A stretch of 64,000 nt of DNA from Lycocorax pyrrhopterus obiensis (Eukaryota; Chordata; Aves; Passeriformes; Paradisaeidae), in the NCBI GenBank assembly GCA_014706295.1, contig JACSVZ010000001.1:1203422-1267421 (forward strand), given 5' to 3'. Under the pieces are notes generated by a model. The model had not been told where the DNA came from. It saw nothing but the letters and a program-made list of their open reading frames with translations, and did not search any database. Both the position numbers and the translations under genes were made by a program. Every line of letters begins with the position of its first letter. Within the stretch, counting starts at the first letter, position 1. Shown piece by piece: positions 22,746 to 33,450 of the stretch.

Positions 22746-25235
22746 GACACACAATTTGGCCCCAATGTGCAGCAAACCCCTCAGAGATGTCCCAAACAGG
22801 AGGCCCAAAAGCAAGCGAAGGCTCTGAAAATCCTGGTGGTGAGTGAGATTCCCAAGCAAAGTGGATTAAAAATCCAAGGGAATCTTTAAACCAAACATTG
22901 GCTTTTGTAGAACAACAAAACCAGGGTAGTGTTTGCACTCAGCCATAAAAGCTGCTGTGGTTGTGTAATCATGTGGAGTTGTGGCCTTAGGAGGAGTTCT
23001 AAAGCAGCTGCAGCAAATTAACTTTTCAAAAGTTATTATGGGTTGGGTGGAATCTAGAAAATTCCCCCCAGAAAATGTTGGTTTTATTTTCTTTAATAGA
23101 ACTGGAAAAGGCACGTTTTGGATGAGGTTTCATCTCAAGCCTCTCCCCTCGGGCAGGCACAAACCTGAAGCCTTCGAGGGGAAATGCAAAACCAGCAGCA
23201 AAACCAAACATCCCCCTCCCAACAACGCGTGGACGTCTTCGTTCCTCCTTTAAGGACCTGATCCATGTCCCACAGGGTTCAGGGAAAGGAATCCCAGGGT
23301 AGGGAGCTGGTAGAGCCTCCACAAGGTGAAAATTTGTGGGGTGATCCCAAATGAGCGAATTCTGGTAAAACAGCAGGGGATCCTCCTGCCAGTGAAAGGG
23401 GTGGGCAGCACCGGAAGGAAATCCATGGAATGGCAGCCACAGCTGGCACGAGGGAGAATTTTGGATTCTGTAGGATGCTGGAGATGGGAAGTCACTGATT
23501 AAGAGGCAGCACTTGATCTCCTGGGTTCCAGGAAGCCCAGAAAGAGCAACGGCTCTGCCTTCACCTGTGGAGAAGTTCCAGTCCCTCAGTTAATGGCAGT
23601 GGGAATTTTTCCACTGGCTTCGCTGGGAACAGCTTCAGGCTCTTCCTGGAAGAAAAGGTAGCCCAACATAAATCAACAAAAATCCCTCAGGCTTTGTTTT
23701 CCTTTACAGCGATGTTTTGGGGGTGCTTTACAGAGGGATTCTGGCCCGAGGGGACAGAGAGGAATGCTGAGAAATAAATTCAGATTTTCCTCCAAAAATC
23801 AAGCACAGAAGGCCACCAGTGCCCTGCCTTTTTTAGAGGATAATCATAGGAAGCTCCCCCAGATTCCCAACATTCTCCAATGTTTCAGCTTCTCTTTCCC
23901 TTCAAAATCATTTCCAAGTGCCCCTCCTCAATCCTCTGGTGTTTTTCCCTGGGATCTCCAGCTCCTTGTCTCACCACTCTTCCCTCTATCCCCTTTCACA
24001 CCTCTAGGTCTCCCTCACTTTCCTCACTTCCCCTCATCCCATCCCACTTTTAATCCAGGTCACTGGATGATCTTGAGGGTCTCTTCCCACCTTGGAGATC
24101 CTGTGGTTTTCCCATCTCAGGGGAAGCAGGGAATTGTGTTTGGGGTTCTGTCTGTAGGAATGATGGTTCCCCCGAGTCCAAGAAGGATGAAATCTTTTCC
24201 ACGGAGAGCCTTCCCAAAGTGAAACCCTTTCCCAACCACTTCATTGAACACAGTGATGACCCCACTGCTCGATCTGGGTTCCCTGTAATGTTCCCTTGCT
24301 CTAGGTCCCATCCAAGCCTTATCCGGAATCAGTGGAAGTTTTTGCATCAGCTCCAAGGCACTTGGGATTTCGTTACAGCCTGGGACAGGATAATTTTGTT
24401 TTCCCTACATGAGCAGTCTTGTTCCCACTTATCCCTGCATATTTCTGCTGGGTGTTGGATCCTCCTGAGGAGAGCTGCTCATTAGCAGGAATTTTCACCC
24501 TCCAATACCCCTTCCTTAAAGCCCACTCATTGTTTTTGGAGAGTGTTCAGTTCCTCCCGTTGTTTTCCTACCAAACTTTCACTCCTGGATTCGTTCCCTG
24601 TGCTGGTGGCAGGATTTACCTTCGGAGCAGGGAAGTAGTTGGGCCCTGGGAATTCGGCTCTTTGCTGCCGTGAATGAAGGATTTTATGGATGCCACACTT
24701 CACTTCTGGCCCTGGAAGGCTCAAACCAGCTGCTCTTCCAGGTGAAATGTTCATTGTCCCTCCGGGAACGCTCTGCATCCACAGGGAACGAAGCTGGCTC
24801 ATCTCCATGAAACATTCATGGGACTACAACAGGAAGCTCCTGCTTTGTGTGTGCTGGATTTTCCCCTCTGGGTTCCAGAGGAAAAGATCAGAAAAGAAGG
24901 AAAATCGTTGAGGCTGCAGCAGACCCAGGTTTTAGTTGTGAGCTGAGAGCAGGGGATGAGCACCAGCTCCTTGGAATCTTGTCTCCAAATGGGGAAAAAT
25001 TAAAAAAATCATAGGATCTTCACAGCCACATCTCCACTCAGTGTGGATCTGAGCTGCTCCAGTAGAGCCAGCATAGACCACTGAGGTCTGGTTATGGAAT
25101 TCCTAAGTCCAGGCATGCTCCAGGCCATTTTAGTGAATAACTGTACACAGGTCACAGGTTTCCAGGTGATTTAGGGCCGTCCAGTGCCTGAATGATCTGG
25201 AAATCCTGGGTAACTTCAGTGGCAGCCAAAAATTG
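22746..25235. other. Unique DNA with one CR1 scrap
   Basis: Almost 2.5 kb with little repeat content. A short CR1 end lies at 24050-24115 (listed). Pyrimidine-rich from 23880 to 24060. No convincing exon; a 45-nt splice-bounded candidate at 24620-24664 was rejected. Confidence 0.4.
24050..24115 (+). mobile_element. CR1 3'-end scrap
   Basis: GGATGATCTTGAGGGTCTC followed by TTCCCACCTTGGAGATCCTG resembles a CR1 3' end with the tail reduced to 'gatcctgtgg'. Very short, so assignment is tentative. Confidence 0.5.
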
Positions 25236-25407
25236 CTCTGCCCAGAGCAGCTGTGGCTGCCCCTGGATCCCTGGAAGTGTCCAAGGCCAGGCTGGACATT
25301 GGGGCTTGGAGCAGCCTGGGACAGTGGAAGGTGTCCCTGCCATGGCAGGGGTGGGAATGGGATGGGCTTTAAGATCCCTTCCAGTCCAAACCATTCCATG
25401 ATTCTTA
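25236..25407 (+). mobile_element. CR1, group A, short
   Basis: Begins at CTCTGCCCAGAGCAGCTGTGG and ends TTAAGATCCCTTCCAGTCC with CCATTCCATGATTCTTAG. 172 bases. Confidence 0.95.
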
Positions 25408-26234
25408 GACACATTTTCTGTTTGAATAAACAGAGTTCCTGCAGAAGAATCTCCGTGTGTCTCCAGGGAAAATCCACATGCCCTTCCGAGGTGACCTTGA
25501 GATTCCTGAGTGGTACCTGTGCAGAGTTCTCTGCTTGTCACAAATAACTGCTAAAACCACACATTAGAACCAGTTTTAAACAAGAAAACAGCTTGGAAGG
25601 AATAAATGTTTGAGCAGAGCCCCATCTGAAGCACCCCCTGCCAGCTCCGTGGCTTTATTACCCTTGGTTGTTTCACTGCAGACTCCGAGGAGTAGGAGCT
25701 GTGGATAACAGCCACTCATCCCTTACATTTCTCCTCAATCCTGAAGCTTCTCTCCCTGTTTTCCACAGTTCATGGAGCAGCCAAGCCACTCAGGGCCTTG
25801 CCAGAGGCCACTGCCCACTCCTGACAGGAGCCCAGTGACGCAGCTGCGCTCAAACAATGGCTCCTTTTCCTCCTTGGATACAGCTCAGGAACCATCCCGG
25901 TCTTTTCTTCCCTCTCCATCTGCAGAGAGTCATCCCTGCTGGCAAGGACAGCGTGGAGTGTGATAAATCAGCATCGATCCCGCTCCAGCCTCTCCTGGAA
26001 TTTGTCACTGCAGAGGGACATTTGTCAGGGCTCTGACAGGGCAGGGATTGAGGCAGTGCTGCAGATATTCAGGTTCCGTCTGGTTTTCAGGCAGGACAAG
26101 CAGGCTCTGCAGTGCAGCTCTTCCAGGAGCTGTTCCAGCCTGGAAAGGATGGCAACAGGCTTGGAATGAGTCTGTTCCTGAATGTCCATCACCCACAGAA
26201 TGAGCCAAAGGAGCAACAAAATAAAGGAGAGTGG
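25408..26234. other. Unique DNA holding a possible terminal exon
   Basis: Contains the candidate at 25769-25963 and an AATAAA about 26219. Otherwise nothing recognised. Confidence 0.4.
25769..25963 (+). CDS. Possible terminal coding exon (speculative)
   Basis: A strong splice acceptor, CTTCTCTCCCTGTTTTCCACAG, ends at 25768 and is followed by a 64-codon open frame closing with a stop at 25961-25963. The predicted residues are Ser/Pro/Gln-rich with no domain I recognise. An AATAAA polyadenylation signal lies about 255 bases downstream (26219-26224). One good acceptor and a short frame are expected by chance in unique DNA of this size, so this is only a candidate. Confidence 0.15.
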   Translation, partial: FMEQPSHSGPCQRPLPTPDRSPVTQLRSNNGSFSSLDTAQEPSRSFLPSPSAESHPCWQGQRGV

Positions 26235-26330
26235 ATCATGGAATCCCAGACTGGTTTGGGTTTGGATTAAAGATCTCTCATTCCACCCCCTGCCATGGGC
26301 TGGGACACCTTCCGCTATCCCAGGTTGTTC
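26235..26330 (-). mobile_element. CR1, group A 3' fragment, left arm of second inverted pair
   Basis: Minus-strand 3' end, from GGAACAACCTGGGATAGCGG to the tail CTGGGATTCCATGATCC, directly abutting the plus-strand fragment that follows. Confidence 0.93.
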
Positions 26331-26469
26331 CATCCCTGGCAGTGTCCCAGGCCAGCTTGGACAGGGCTTGGAGCAGCCTGGGACAGTGGAAGGTGTCCCT
26401 GTCCGTGGCAGGGCGTGGCACTGGATGGGCTTTAAGGTCCCTTCCCCAATTCCTTCTGTGATTCCATGA
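26331..26469 (+). mobile_element. CR1, group A 3' fragment, right arm of second inverted pair
   Basis: Begins ATCCCTGGCAGTGTCCCAGG and ends TTCTGTGATTCCATGATC. Together with the preceding minus copy it forms an imperfect palindrome of about 235 bases with almost no spacer. Confidence 0.93.
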
Positions 26470-26835
26470 TCTCCTGGTTCTCTTGACCTTGCAGGATAAT
26501 TAGAATCTCATCCTGCTGCATCATTCCCCGCTGGGAGATGCCTGGATTTGTTATCACTGTCACCCGTGGGATGTCATTACTTCCTGTCAAACCCTGTTGC
26601 CTGAGAAACTCCATCTCCAGGTTCGTGGCTCGTTGTGGTGGGAACAGCAAAAAATTCGCTCTGCTCCAGAGATTTTATGGACAGTGACGGGAGGCAATAA
26701 ACGGATGCAGAGCAGGGATGGCAGGGTTTCAGGATTTCAGGATTTCAGGAAAAATCCTGCAGAGCAGAGCTGGCAGCAGGCAGAGCTCACGGCTGCTGTG
26801 GGAGAAAACAAGGAAAGGGGAGTCTGAAAACAAAT
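26470..26835. other. Unique spacer with 9-bp repeat
   Basis: TTTCAGGAT is repeated about three times at 26727-26753. Otherwise unremarkable. Confidence 0.5.
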
Positions 26836-27096
26836 AATCCCAGACTGCTTTGGGTTGGGATGGACCTTAAAGCCCACCCTGTCCCACCCTATCCCACTGC
26901 CACTGCCCCAGGCTGCTCCAAGCCCCAGTGTCCAACCTGGCCTTGGACACTGCCAGGGATCCAGGGGCAGCCACAGCTGCTCTGGGAATTCCATCCCAGC
27001 CCTTCTCCACCCTCCCAGGGAACAATTCCTTCCCAATATCCCATCCAGCCCTGCCCTCTGGCACTGGGAAGCCATTCCCTGTGTCCTGGCACTGCG
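26836..27096 (-). mobile_element. CR1, group A
   Basis: Minus-strand copy with an internal deletion in the 'gtgtccctgcc' block and the variant GGGAATTCCATCCCAGCCC in place of GGGCACCCTGTGCC. That variant is shared with the copies at 40933 and 55807. Confidence 0.94.
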
Positions 27097-27985
27097 TACC
27101 AAAGTCAGCCTCCAGATACAAATCCATGAGAAAGGAGGATCCATAGGCTCAGATTTCCATGGAACAGCCACGTCTCTATGTTAAAGGTGACTGTTCCCAT
27201 GTGCTTGGATTTTCCGGAAACCAAGCTCTTCTGCCTCAACATTCTGCCTGGGTTTAGGGTATTTTTAGGATATTTAGGATGTTTTCAGGACTTTCTATGT
27301 CAGTTTGGACTTCTGGATTTGTGGTAGGTACAGGGAGACCTGGCCATGCTTTTGTCCATCCTAGATGTTCCCACTGTATCAATACTTCCATGAAACTGTG
27401 CCTGACTGGGATCTCACGTTGTCCAGGACCTTTCCTGGCAGAGGAATCTCAGAGTTCTGAGTCATGGCAGAGGTGCCTCAACAAGTGCTTCATTCCTGCT
27501 CTTCCCACATCATAAAAGTGTTTGGGAAATGTTGGATTTGCAGTGTCCTGTGTATCCCGTGCTTCCATGTTCTCATTCCAAATGTCCACATTGTCATGTC
27601 CAGAACATGGGAGAAGACATGGAAGAGCTTACTATGGCTAACAAGGACATTCTGGAAGATTTTTCCGTAATCCAAATGTGAAAAGGGATATTGAGACTTA
27701 AGGAACAGAAAAGGAGAGGCAAAAAGTGATGGAGGCAGGGATGAGGGGACAGGAATTGTGAGGAGGATGGGAAGAGTCCGGGTCCAGTGGAGGAGCCATG
27801 GGCAAGGCAGGCGGGGCATTGGTTTGGGCAGAAGGATTTGGGCTCCTCTGGAATCTCAATTTCCTCCAGGGAATGTGTTTTATGTAAAGGAACATGGAAA
27901 AACCAAAGGAGAGGTCTCAGCCAAGCAACCTTGGAAAGCCTTTTATTCCAGGGGGATTGGATCTGCTGGAATTTCCCCCTGGCAG
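27097..27985. other. Unique DNA, nothing recognised
   Basis: AT-balanced DNA. GGATATTTAGGATG-type short repeats at 27250-27290. No exon candidates. Confidence 0.4.
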
Positions 27986-28537
27986 CAGCAGGAGCAGGGC
28001 AGGGATTGTCCCTCTGTGCTGGGCACGGAGAGGCCCCTCGAGGGCTGTGCCCAGTTCTGGCTCCTGCAGGAGAGCCCTGGAGGGGCTGGAGCGTGTCCAG
28101 GGCAGGGAACGGAGCTGGGAAGGGGCTGGAGCCCCAGGAGCGGCTGAGGGAGCTGGGAAAGGGGCTCAGCCTGGAGCAAAGGAGGCTCAGGGGGGACCCT
28201 GTGGCTCTGCACAACTCCCTGACAGGAGGGGGCAGCCGGGGGGGGTCGGGCTCTGCTCCCAGGGAACAGGGACAGGAGGAGAGGGAACGGCCTCAGGCTG
28301 GGCCAGGGGAGGCTCAGGGTGGACACCAGGAGCAATTTCCTCATGGAAAGGGAGGTCAGGCCTTGGAAAGAGCTGCCCAGGGAGGTTTGGAGTGCCCATC
28401 CCTGGAGGTGTCCCAGGAAGGCCTGGACGTGGCACTCAGTGCTCTGGGCTGGGGACAAGGTGGGCATCGGGCACAGCTGGGACTCACTGGGCTGGGAGGG
28501 CTTTTCCAGCCTCAGGGATCCCGGGATTCTGGGATTC
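27986..28537 (+). mobile_element. CR1, group B, longest plus copy
   Basis: About 550 bases from CAGCAGGAGCAGGGCAGGG to GGATCCCGGGATTCTGGGATTCCC. It keeps an open frame of more than 200 codons through the ERLRELG / RRLRGDL relic, but only because stops are few; the downstream W-x-x-L-P-R-E-V motif is in another frame. Confidence 0.96.
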
Positions 28538-29355
28538 CCAGTCACCAGCAGCCAGGCAAACAAACAGCCGAGGATTTTTGTTTGCATTGCAGATGGACAG
28601 GAGGAAATCCAGCTGCACTCAGCCTCCACAGCTGCTGGATCCAAGCCTTTCCCGGCTCCCAGAGCTCAGCGCTGTGGCTGGAGCTGGATCCCAGCGAGGG
28701 AGGGGTTAACCCCACACCTGTGGGCAGCTCCCGAGGTGTTTTTTCCCTGCACACATAATTGGGCTGTGAGCTCATTTACAGCCCGTAATGAGGTCATTAT
28801 GATGCCAGCGGTCGATGTTGCCAGAGCTGGCAATCCCTAATCTGCTTCCTCTCCAGCAGCTCTCAAAGGAAGGGAGAAACCCAAACACCCATCCCAGCTA
28901 ACAATGCCTTTATTTGCACTGCTGGGGCCCCAAATTCCTTTGTTTATTCCCCCTCTTTCTGATGGGTTTTCCATAAGAAGGAACTCACAGGAGATCAATG
29001 CAGCACAAATCCACTTTGCCTTTTCCATGCCTCTCATTTTCTCTGCACCTTCCTCGGACCATTCCTGAGAAAACCAGAGGTGAAGTTAATAAATCTTTGG
29101 GAAAAGCCCTGGCTGTGCATGGACGCATCACCTGCACACTCCTGCCTTCTTGGGAGGACAACAGTGTCCACCGAGCACAGATTCCTGGGAGAAGCATGCC
29201 AGGAAACAGCAGTGGGAATGCCAGCAAAGAGCAATTTTTGTGGGAATCGGGGAAGGGATGTGGATGGGAGTAAAGATAAAAAGGGGTTAATCCACCCTGG
29301 TCCAGTTCCGTCCTCACCAGTGCATGGACAAACGGGTGAAAATCCCTTTCGTCAG
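28538..29355. other. Unique DNA with palindrome-rich segment
   Basis: Contains the inverted repeats at 28761-28799. The remaining sequence is AT-richer with no gene signal. Confidence 0.4.
28720..28860. promoter_or_regulatory. Possible enhancer with two adjacent palindromes
   Basis: GGGCTGT (28761-28767) and ACAGCCC (28778-28784) are perfect inverted arms with a 10-base spacer. Immediately after lies TAATGA-GG-TCATTA (28786-28799), a perfect 6+6 inverted repeat with two TAAT homeodomain cores. CACACCTGTGGG (E-box type) lies upstream and TAATCTGC downstream. The density of paired sites in repeat-free DNA suggests a conserved element; this is inference. Confidence 0.35.
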
Positions 29356-29712
29356 TCATGGAATCATGGAATGGGTTGGGATGGAAAGGATCTTAATGAT
29401 CATCCAACTGCACCCCCTGCCATGGCAGGGACACCTTCCACTGTCCCAGGCTGCTCCAAGCCCCAATGTCCAACCTGGCCTTGGACACTGCCAGGGATCC
29501 AGGGGCAGCCACAGCTGCTCTGGGCACCCTGTGCCAGGGCCTGCCCACCCTCCCAGGGAACAATTCCTGCCCAAGATCCCATCCAGCCCTGCCCTCTGGC
29601 ACTGGGAAGCCATTCCCTGTGTCCTGGCCCTCCAGCCCTTGCAAATTGTCTCTCTCCATCTTTCTTTTTGTCTCCTTTGTGTCCTGGAAGGCCACAATGA
29701 GGTTCCTCCAGT
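29356..29712 (-). mobile_element. CR1, group A
   Basis: Minus-strand copy reaching to GGAGGAACCTCATTGTGGCC upstream. The 3' tail CCATGATTCCATGACTG preserves two 8-bp units. Confidence 0.95.
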
Positions 29713-30378
29713 GCTGGGGCACTGCTGACAGGGTTTTTGTGGCTCCTGAAGTGGGATCAAAAGGAAAATTCCAGCTCATGGAGGGGAGGGCAAGGAGGAC
29801 ACGGAGGGCAAGTGCAGATTGCAAGAGGAAGAGGCAACGAGTCCATCGGGGGTTGCCTTTAAAGCAGATTCTTTCTGTTCTCTGGATTTATCTGGGGCAC
29901 ATCCTGCAGTGCCAGAGGGAAGAGGAATAACCTCGGAATTCCAGCGGATGAGCAGAACCAGGCTCTTGGATTGGCTTTGAGCACCCAGCTCATTGGTGGG
30001 AACGCTCTGGAGCTGCAGCCTCCAAGAGAAATGGGCACTGCAGGGTGGGGGAAAGGGGGAAGCCGAGGTGGGGAAATGTCCCTGCTCCATCCCTGGGGAT
30101 TGTCAGGGCCCTGTGTAGCTCAGGTGACGAAATTGTGGTCACATCCAGCCCAGAGTGGCCCTGGCAGCTGTGGGGTCCTTCCTGCTGGGAGCACCTCACC
30201 TGCAGAGCTGATGCCTGAGGTTTTAACTTTCATATTTTTCAAATCCTGCACTGCCCAGTGTGGAACTCTCAAGTTTCCTGTAGCCCGTTCACTTCTGCTC
30301 TCCTGTGCCAGGCAGACACAACAAAGCCTCTCTGGGCCTGCTCTCCAAGGACACCCAGACCGTCCTAGGCCCAAAAAG
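29713..30378. other. Unique DNA, nothing recognised
   Basis: Left flank of the probable LTR. Open frames up to 142 codons with no motif. Confidence 0.4.
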
Positions 30379-30646
30379 TGTAAACCAAAAGGCCTCTAAA
30401 GGGGAGTAGGCTGAGGGGAATTACATCATTAACTGAAGCTTTAATTGGAGAATTAACCCTGATATGCAAATGAACCAAACCTATAACAGTGTGAAGAACT
30501 CGTGACCTGGGGTCCATCTTGGGGTCCATTTTGAGAGCAGCCTCTGGCTCCCCAGGGGTACCTTTGAAGACCTTTCCAATAAATACCGACCTTTATTCCC
30601 TCACTCCTGTCCAGTCTCTGTCTCTAGGAGGCCTCTCAAGGCATCA
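30379..30646 (+). mobile_element. Probable solo LTR of an endogenous retrovirus
   Basis: Ordered LTR-type signals: octamer ATGCAAAT (30464-30471), TATAAC (30482-30487), GGTCCATCTTGGGGTCCATTT (about 30510-30530), AATAAA (30578-30583), then a T/C-rich U5-like end CTCTGTCTCTAGGAGGCC and a terminal CA. The start at TGTAAACC is my best TG but no target-site duplication is visible. No gag, pol or env frame lies beside it, so it is a solo LTR or fragment. Confidence 0.55.
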
Positions 30647-31208
30647 GAGGGACACTGGGATCTTTGGGATTTGTCCCTGAAAACAACTGGAGCCCAGCAG
30701 GACATGAAGGATGTGCTCCCGCCTGGGATGTTCGTCCTGCTTTGGGCTTGGAGCTGTTCCCAGAGCCCCTGACCAGCACTGGAACTACCAAAATCCCTCT
30801 GGAGATGCCTCCTCATCCTTCCTGCGAGCAGGGAATGCTGAACTTATCACTTCCACCCCACACACGAGCACTAAATCCATGCTTTGCCCCCGGACACGAG
30901 GGGGATCCATGGCACAGCTTCCATGGAAAAGCAAAACACCCCCAGGATCCCGACAAGGCCCTTTTGTGCTGCTCTGTTCCCTGACCAAAATGCAGCAGCA
31001 CCTTCTGGCTGTCCAGGCTGACATCCAGGCAGCTGGAAGCTCTCAGGAAAACTTGGAAGCTGCCAAGTCACCATTTCCAGGTGGGAAAGGAGCCATTCCC
31101 AGGGGGAAAAAGAGTGACAGATAAATAACCAAAATAACAGATGTGTGGCAGCCCTTCAGAGCAGGGAAACTGAGACTCCTGGGGAGGGACTTCAGCTGCA
31201 GCAGAGCT
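30647..31208. other. Unique DNA, nothing recognised
   Basis: Right flank of the LTR. No internal retroviral sequence and no tRNA primer-binding site was recognised. Confidence 0.4.
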
Positions 31209-31374
31209 GCTCCAGGGGCTCCAGGAGAGCTGGAGAGGGATTTTGGACAAGGGGTGGAGTGCCAGGACACAGGGAACGGCTTCCCAGTGCCAGAGGGCAG
31301 GGCTGGATGGGATATTGGGAAGGAATTGTTCCCTGGGAGGGTGGGCAGGCCCTGGCACAGGGTGCCCAGAGCAG
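31209..31374 (+). mobile_element. CR1, group A, 3' end missing
   Basis: Runs from GGGGCTCCAGGAGAGCTGG to GGGTGCCCAGAGCAGC and stops abruptly at AT-rich DNA. Loss of the 3' end implies a later deletion or a break, because CR1 inserts from its 3' end. Confidence 0.93.
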
Positions 31375-32911
31375 CATGTGATTACTAAAGACTTAAAATA
31401 CACTTTAAAAAATATCCTATGGATTTGTCCTATCGTTTGTAAATATCCAATAGGCAAATTATCCTGTTTTTTTTTTTAATATATTTATATTCCCTTCATT
31501 CAGGATGACCTGAGTCCATGGAATAACCAAATGAGTTCGTTACTGCATCATCTGCAACGTTTCTGATGCTGCATCTCCAGGCCTGGAGCCAGCTGGGTTA
31601 ATGTGACACCAGGAAAGGTGAAACTTCTCTCCTTATCCTGCAAATTTCGTCAAGAAAACTCCACATTTAAAAGGAGTCAAAGCTGCTGCTTGAGGAATGA
31701 CTGGAATGTCCCCTCCATCCCCCAATTCCCTTCCCAGCTCTCAAGGTTATAATTTTTTAAATTACATGAAAAAAAGGGCTCATCTCAAGAGTATCATTGA
31801 AATGCCAGTTGTGAACTGTGAATCCTGCCTGGATCCCCATTTTCTGGCTGGGTTTTAAATCATGGAATGGGGAGCTTTGTTTGGGACGTTCACCTACAGC
31901 AGGACCTGGCTGTGGTGCCCTGGTGCAGGAAGCCACCCTTGGCTACGTGGCTGCTCAGGACAGGAAGGACCTTCCAGCCCTGCTGGGCATCCTTGGGTCT
32001 CATCCTGCTGCTAAACCCCACTGGAAAAGAAACCTCACCCTCTGGAAGCTGATCCTGCAGAAAATTCCGTGGGACTGGCGACCCTGGAAGTGCCAGCTGG
32101 GGTTTTGTTCTGGAAGGAAAGCAAAATGTCTTTTTATTCCCCTCAAATAACATTGTGAATGTTTTCTCCCCCTTGTCCACAGGACATGGAACAGTTGGGG
32201 TTGTTCGGATCACAAAATCCAATTAAAGCAGACAGAGAAGTTGGGCTGAGGGCTGCTGCTCCTGCTCCTGCCAGCACCAGCCACCTCCCTTCCCTGGAAA
32301 AGCCAAATCCCATTTTTCCAGGTGGGAGCAGCTCTCTGGAGCTCTGCAGTCCCAGCAGCTCCTCCCTGCTCAGGGCAGCCAACCTGGAGGGTGGAAAAGT
32401 CCTGCAGCACCATTCCAGCATCTCCCTGTTCCCACATCCCACGCTCCCTGCAAACTGGAGCTGCTCGGAGCTTCCTGTTTGGAATTGGAAGCAGATATTG
32501 CCCTTGGTGTGCTCCCAGCACAGGCACCACCCGCTCCTGGAGCTGGGGAACTTCTGCTGGATGTTCTTCCAAACATCATCCAGGGGCACAGCCACATCCT
32601 GCAGGAGAGCAGGAAAAGCACTGGAATGGCAGCTCTATGGATACAGGTAGTCCTGGCTGGAATTCCACTGGAAACCTCCTGGGTCTGAGCACCTCCACAG
32701 CAGGTGGGAGACCCCAGCACCTGGAAGAGCCACTGGAATTCCAGCAGCATCCCAGTTCTGGGGCCTGGTTATGTGAAGCTCCATGAGGTGTTTCCGAGCA
32801 CTCTGAGCCCCTTTTTCATCCTGGAAGAATTTTGTGATGGGATTGTCCTGCCCCAGCTGGGCAGGGAAAAGGGAAAGGGTGGAGAGGAACAGGGAAGAGC
32901 AGGGCAGATAC
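31375..32911. other. Unique DNA, nothing confirmed
   Basis: Poly-T run near 31468-31478 and AT-rich to 31800. From 32155 to 32640 both strands have long open frames (150 codons on minus, 163 on plus) without a recognised domain or a clean splice pair. Confidence 0.4.
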
Positions 32912-33450
32912 AGAACCATGGGATGGGTTGTGTTGGAAAGGATCTTAATGATCAAACTCCACCCCTGCCATGGCAGGGACACCTCCCACTGTCCCAGGCT
33001 GCTCCAAGCCCCAATGTCCAACCTGGCCTTGGGCACTGCCAGGGATCCAGGGGCAGCCACAGCTGCTCTGGGCACCCTGTGCCAGGGCCTGCCCACCCTC
33101 CCAGGGAACAATTCCTGCCCAAGATCCCATCCATTCCTGCCCTCTGGCACTGGGAAGCCATTCCCTGTGTCCTGGCCCTCCAGCCCTTGGGAATTGTCTC
33201 TCTCCATGTTTCTTGCAGCTCCTTCAGGCCCGGCAGGGCCACACTGAGCTCACCCCAAAGCTTCTCCTGTCCAGGCTGAACAATCCCAGCTCTCCCAGCC
33301 TTTCCTCCCAGCAGAGCTGCTCCATCCCTCTGCTCATCCTGGTGCCTCCTCTGGCCTCTCTCCAGCAGCTCCACGTCCTCCCTGTGCTGGGCCCCAGGGC
33401 TGGGGCAGCTCTGCAGGTGGGGTCTCACCTCAGCACAGGGCAGAGTCCCC
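32912..33450 (-). mobile_element. CR1, group A, long copy
   Basis: About 540 bases on the minus strand, carrying the same upstream block as 18561 and 37462. The 5' end lies near CCTGTGCTGAGGTGAGACCC, close to the others, but its first ~15 bases are diverged. Confidence 0.96.

Noticed and set aside
24620..24664. 45-nt minus-strand interval with acceptor and donor, encoding PGPNYFPAPK
   Set aside because: The peptide looks faintly like the Pro-Gly-Pro repeats of sperm-tail proteins, but 45 nt bounded by common splice words is expected by chance and no partner exon was found.
27787..28758. 323-codon plus-strand frame, longest in the window
   Set aside because: It spans a group B CR1 with unique DNA at both ends and overlaps a 271-codon frame on the same strand. 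Low stop density of the CR1 explains both.
32143..32650. 150-codon minus and 163-codon plus frames
   Set aside because: They overlap antisense with a third open frame and lack any domain I recognise. They probably reflect few stops in moderately GC-rich DNA.
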